From Pseudomonadota bacterium (GTDB lineage: Bacteria > Desulfobacterota > Desulfobulbia > Desulfobulbales > JAGXFP01): a stretch of 6,024 bases of DNA. The notes beneath the pieces were generated by a model, which made no database searches, was not told where the DNA came from, and saw only the letters and a list, made by a program, of their open reading frames with translations. The DNA lies in assembly GCA_030673265.1 (NCBI GenBank), contig DAOVJK010000197.1, forward strand, positions 1 through 6,024, in the 5' to 3' direction. The position numbers and the translations under genes were made by a program. Positions 5,298 through 6,024 of this stretch are shown here, piece after piece; the first letter of the stretch is position 1; every line of letters starts with the position of its first letter.

Positions 5298-5387
5298 CCA
5301 CCTGTATCTTCAATTTATTTGATTAAATAATGGTTGTTTTAAGTCCTTAGATCACCCATTTTACCATCAAAAACATGGCTCTAAGCC
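5278..5387 (+). repeat. GC-rich-head repeat, copy D
   Basis: It begins GCGGGGTCGGACCAAGC like copy B and stays aligned for about 110 bp without a gap. The CCATCAAAAA block lies 86 bp from the first base in both copies. The T-run/A-run stem is weaker here (TTTT/AAAA with a mismatch next to the loop). Its head overlaps the end of the rhuM fragment. Confidence 0.65.
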
Positions 5388-5428
5388 AAATCCGACAATC
5401 ATAAATCACATTATTGGGTAAGGGAAAG

Positions 5429-5441
5429 TGGCAAGTTGCCA
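5429..5441. promoter_or_regulatory. Short palindrome upstream of the small basic gene
   Basis: TGGCAA-G-TTGCCA is a perfect inverted repeat around one base. It lies about 40 bp upstream of the TTGACA box at 5481, a position possible for an activator site. No regulator can be named. Confidence 0.3.
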
Positions 5442-5480
5442 GTTGATATTTGCGATGTATCGTTGGGGCAGGTGCAGCGA

Positions 5481-5513
5481 TTGACAGCCATTTATTCATT
5501 TATGGTATATAAT
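5481..5513 (+). promoter_or_regulatory. Candidate sigma-70 promoter of the small basic gene
   Basis: A perfect TTGACA (5481-5486) and a perfect TATAAT (5508-5513) are present, but 21 nt apart, longer than the usual 16-18. An overlapping TATATA (5506-5511), preceded by TGG as an extended -10, gives 19 nt. It lies about 75 bp upstream of the ATG at 5587, leaving room for a leader. Confidence 0.5.
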
Positions 5514-5586
5514 GACCAGCAGTAACAATGACCGATCACCAATGGTTGTCCTGAAGATAAAACAGTAATTATAGAGAGTGGGAAAG

Positions 5587-5706
5587 ATGAGCAAAGAACA
5601 TAAAAGCATTAAGGCGGGCAAAAAGAAACCGGCCATGACTCCAAAGGAAAAAAAGGCCGCGAAGAAAACCAAAAAAGCGAACAAGAATGCCGGTAAAGAT
5701 TACTAG
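5587..5706 (+). CDS. Small lysine-rich basic protein (39 residues)
   Basis: ATG AGC AAA onward encodes 39 residues, 15 of them lysine, with the start MSKEHKSIKAGKKKPAMT, a PKEKKAAKK stretch and the end NAGKDY. Short proteins beginning with SKxHKSxKxxKKKP are, as I recall, found as uncharacterised products in proteobacteria; no function is known to me. There is no signal peptide or membrane segment. The charge would suit binding nucleic acid or the ribosome (inference only). A purine-rich GAGTGGGAAAG lies just before the start, a usable if imperfect Shine-Dalgarno. A promoter candidate is at 5481-5513. It stands alone between repeats. Confidence 0.72.
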   Translation: MSKEHKSIKAGKKKPAMTPKEKKAAKKTKKANKNAGKDY

Positions 5707-5721
5707 CCCAGACTCGTGAGT

Positions 5722-5738
5722 GGGGTCAGAGTACCAAG
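5722..5738 (+). repeat. GGGGTC-CCAAG head-like motif (copy F)
   Basis: GGGGTCAGAGTACCAAG resembles the head of copies B and D (GGGGTC, then GGA, then CCAAG) with a longer middle. It begins 16 bp after the stop of the small basic gene, the same placement as copies A and B after their genes. No tail is recognisable. Confidence 0.35.
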
Positions 5739-5774
5739 AGAAAGTCAACAAAAACAAACAGCCCCTTTTCGTTG

Positions 5775-5875
5775 GGGACGCTCCTAAATAACTAAATAAC
5801 ATGCGAAACAAGAATAGGAACTCTGATCAAGAAAATAAAATTCAATTAAGTTATTTAATTTCTTAAGAGCGTCCC
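5775..5875. mobile_element. MITE-like element with 26-bp inverted ends
   Basis: The left end GGGACGCTC (5775-5783) is the perfect reverse complement of GAGCGTCCC (5867-5875). Pairing continues inward through AAATAAC / GTTATTT to about 5800 and 5850, 22 of 26 positions in all. The 49-nt interior is AT-rich and codes for nothing. The 101-bp size, inverted ends and lack of a gene fit a non-autonomous miniature element or a long REP-type palindrome. I see no clear target-site duplication at the edges. Confidence 0.65.
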
Positions 5876-5890
5876 GCAACAACGCAATAA

Positions 5891-5935
5891 ATTCCTCCCG
5901 GAGGGGCAAAGGTCAACGGCAGACTTGCCCCCTTT
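5891..5935. repeat. Bulged hairpin repeat, copy 2 (loop AACGGCA)
   Basis: GGGGCA (5903-5908) pairs with TGCCCC (5926-5931), then an AA bulge, then GGTC (5911-5914) pairs with GACT (5922-5925, one G-T), closing the loop AACGGCA. Loop and bulge are identical to copy 1 (1331). One stem pair differs on both sides: T1346-A1368 became G5906-C5928, so pairing is kept. It starts 15 bp after the MITE-like element. Confidence 0.7.
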
Positions 5936-5937
5936 CT

Positions 5938-6011
5938 TTGGAGTAAATGTAACAATCGCTAATATAATGCAAAAAATGGCGACAGATCTATTTTCTGGGG
6001 GCCGATCTATT
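5938..6011 (+). promoter_or_regulatory. Candidate promoter and direct repeat at the window edge
   Basis: A perfect TATAAT (5963-5968) follows a weak TTGGAG (5938-5943) at 19 nt. Downstream, GATCTATT occurs twice (5985-5992 and 6004-6011, 19 bp start to start), possibly tandem binding sites. A gene served by them would start beyond the window. No coding sequence is visible in 5707-6024. Confidence 0.3.
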
Positions 6012-6024
6012 AAGACCGAATGTT

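Noticed and set aside
3748..5387. Heads A-D as integron attC sites
   Set aside because: The placement after genes is suggestive, but I do not find paired RYYYAAC and GTTRRRY core sites or the usual imperfect long palindrome, and no integrase is present.
5496..5811. Hydrophobic-looking open frames antisense to the small basic gene
   Set aside because: Phe/Leu-rich translation is what the complement of a lysine-rich coding sequence gives; no start signals support them.

Overview
The window looks like chromosomal DNA of a Gram-negative bacterium with an IlvY-type regulator, a eukaryote-like Ser/Thr kinase with an FHA partner, and many small palindromic repeats. That mix suits a deltaproteobacterial (Desulfobacterota-like) genome, or less likely a gammaproteobacterium. 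This is an impression from gene content; no rRNA or marker gene is present to settle it.

Left part (1-1479): a regulatory region with TTGCG/CGCAA inverted sites and a candidate leftward promoter, a REP-like palindromic repeat (222-300), then ilvY (392-1276, +), the LysR-family activator of branched-chain amino acid synthesis. Its usual divergent target, ilvC, would lie left of the window. A distinctive bulged hairpin repeat follows ilvY.

Middle part (1480-3724): a divergent signalling pair. On the minus strand is a 146-residue FHA-domain protein (1480-1920). On the plus strand is a membrane-anchored Ser/Thr kinase (2258-3724) with an N-terminal kinase domain, a SAP/Rho-N-like motif, acidic Thr-containing segments, one transmembrane helix and a short C-terminal domain. 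The likely relation is that the kinase autophosphorylates or phosphorylates the FHA protein, and the FHA domain reads a phosphothreonine.

Right part (3725-6024): a decayed, repeat-rich stretch. It has only two intact small genes, a YkgJ-like CxxCxxCC protein (4479-4853) and a lysine-rich 39-residue protein (5587-5706), plus two gene fragments: the 3' end of glnS (minus strand, about 3941-4093, with an internal stop) and a piece of a rhuM-family gene (5142-5267). Around them recur copies of a GC-rich head (GGGGYSGGRCCA-like), three with a downstream tail carrying a small T-run/A-run hairpin. A large palindrome at 4092-4155, a MITE-like inverted-repeat element at 5775-5875 and a second copy of the bulged hairpin complete the region. 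A strong intrinsic terminator (3911-3948) separates the kinase from it.

The most interesting points are: (i) the GC-rich head abuts or closely follows each gene or fragment in the right half; (ii) the hairpins at 1331 and 5891 share a loop and show one compensatory base-pair change; (iii) the kinase/FHA pair has an unusual SAP-like insertion. I see no CRISPR array, tRNA, rRNA or intact transposase gene.
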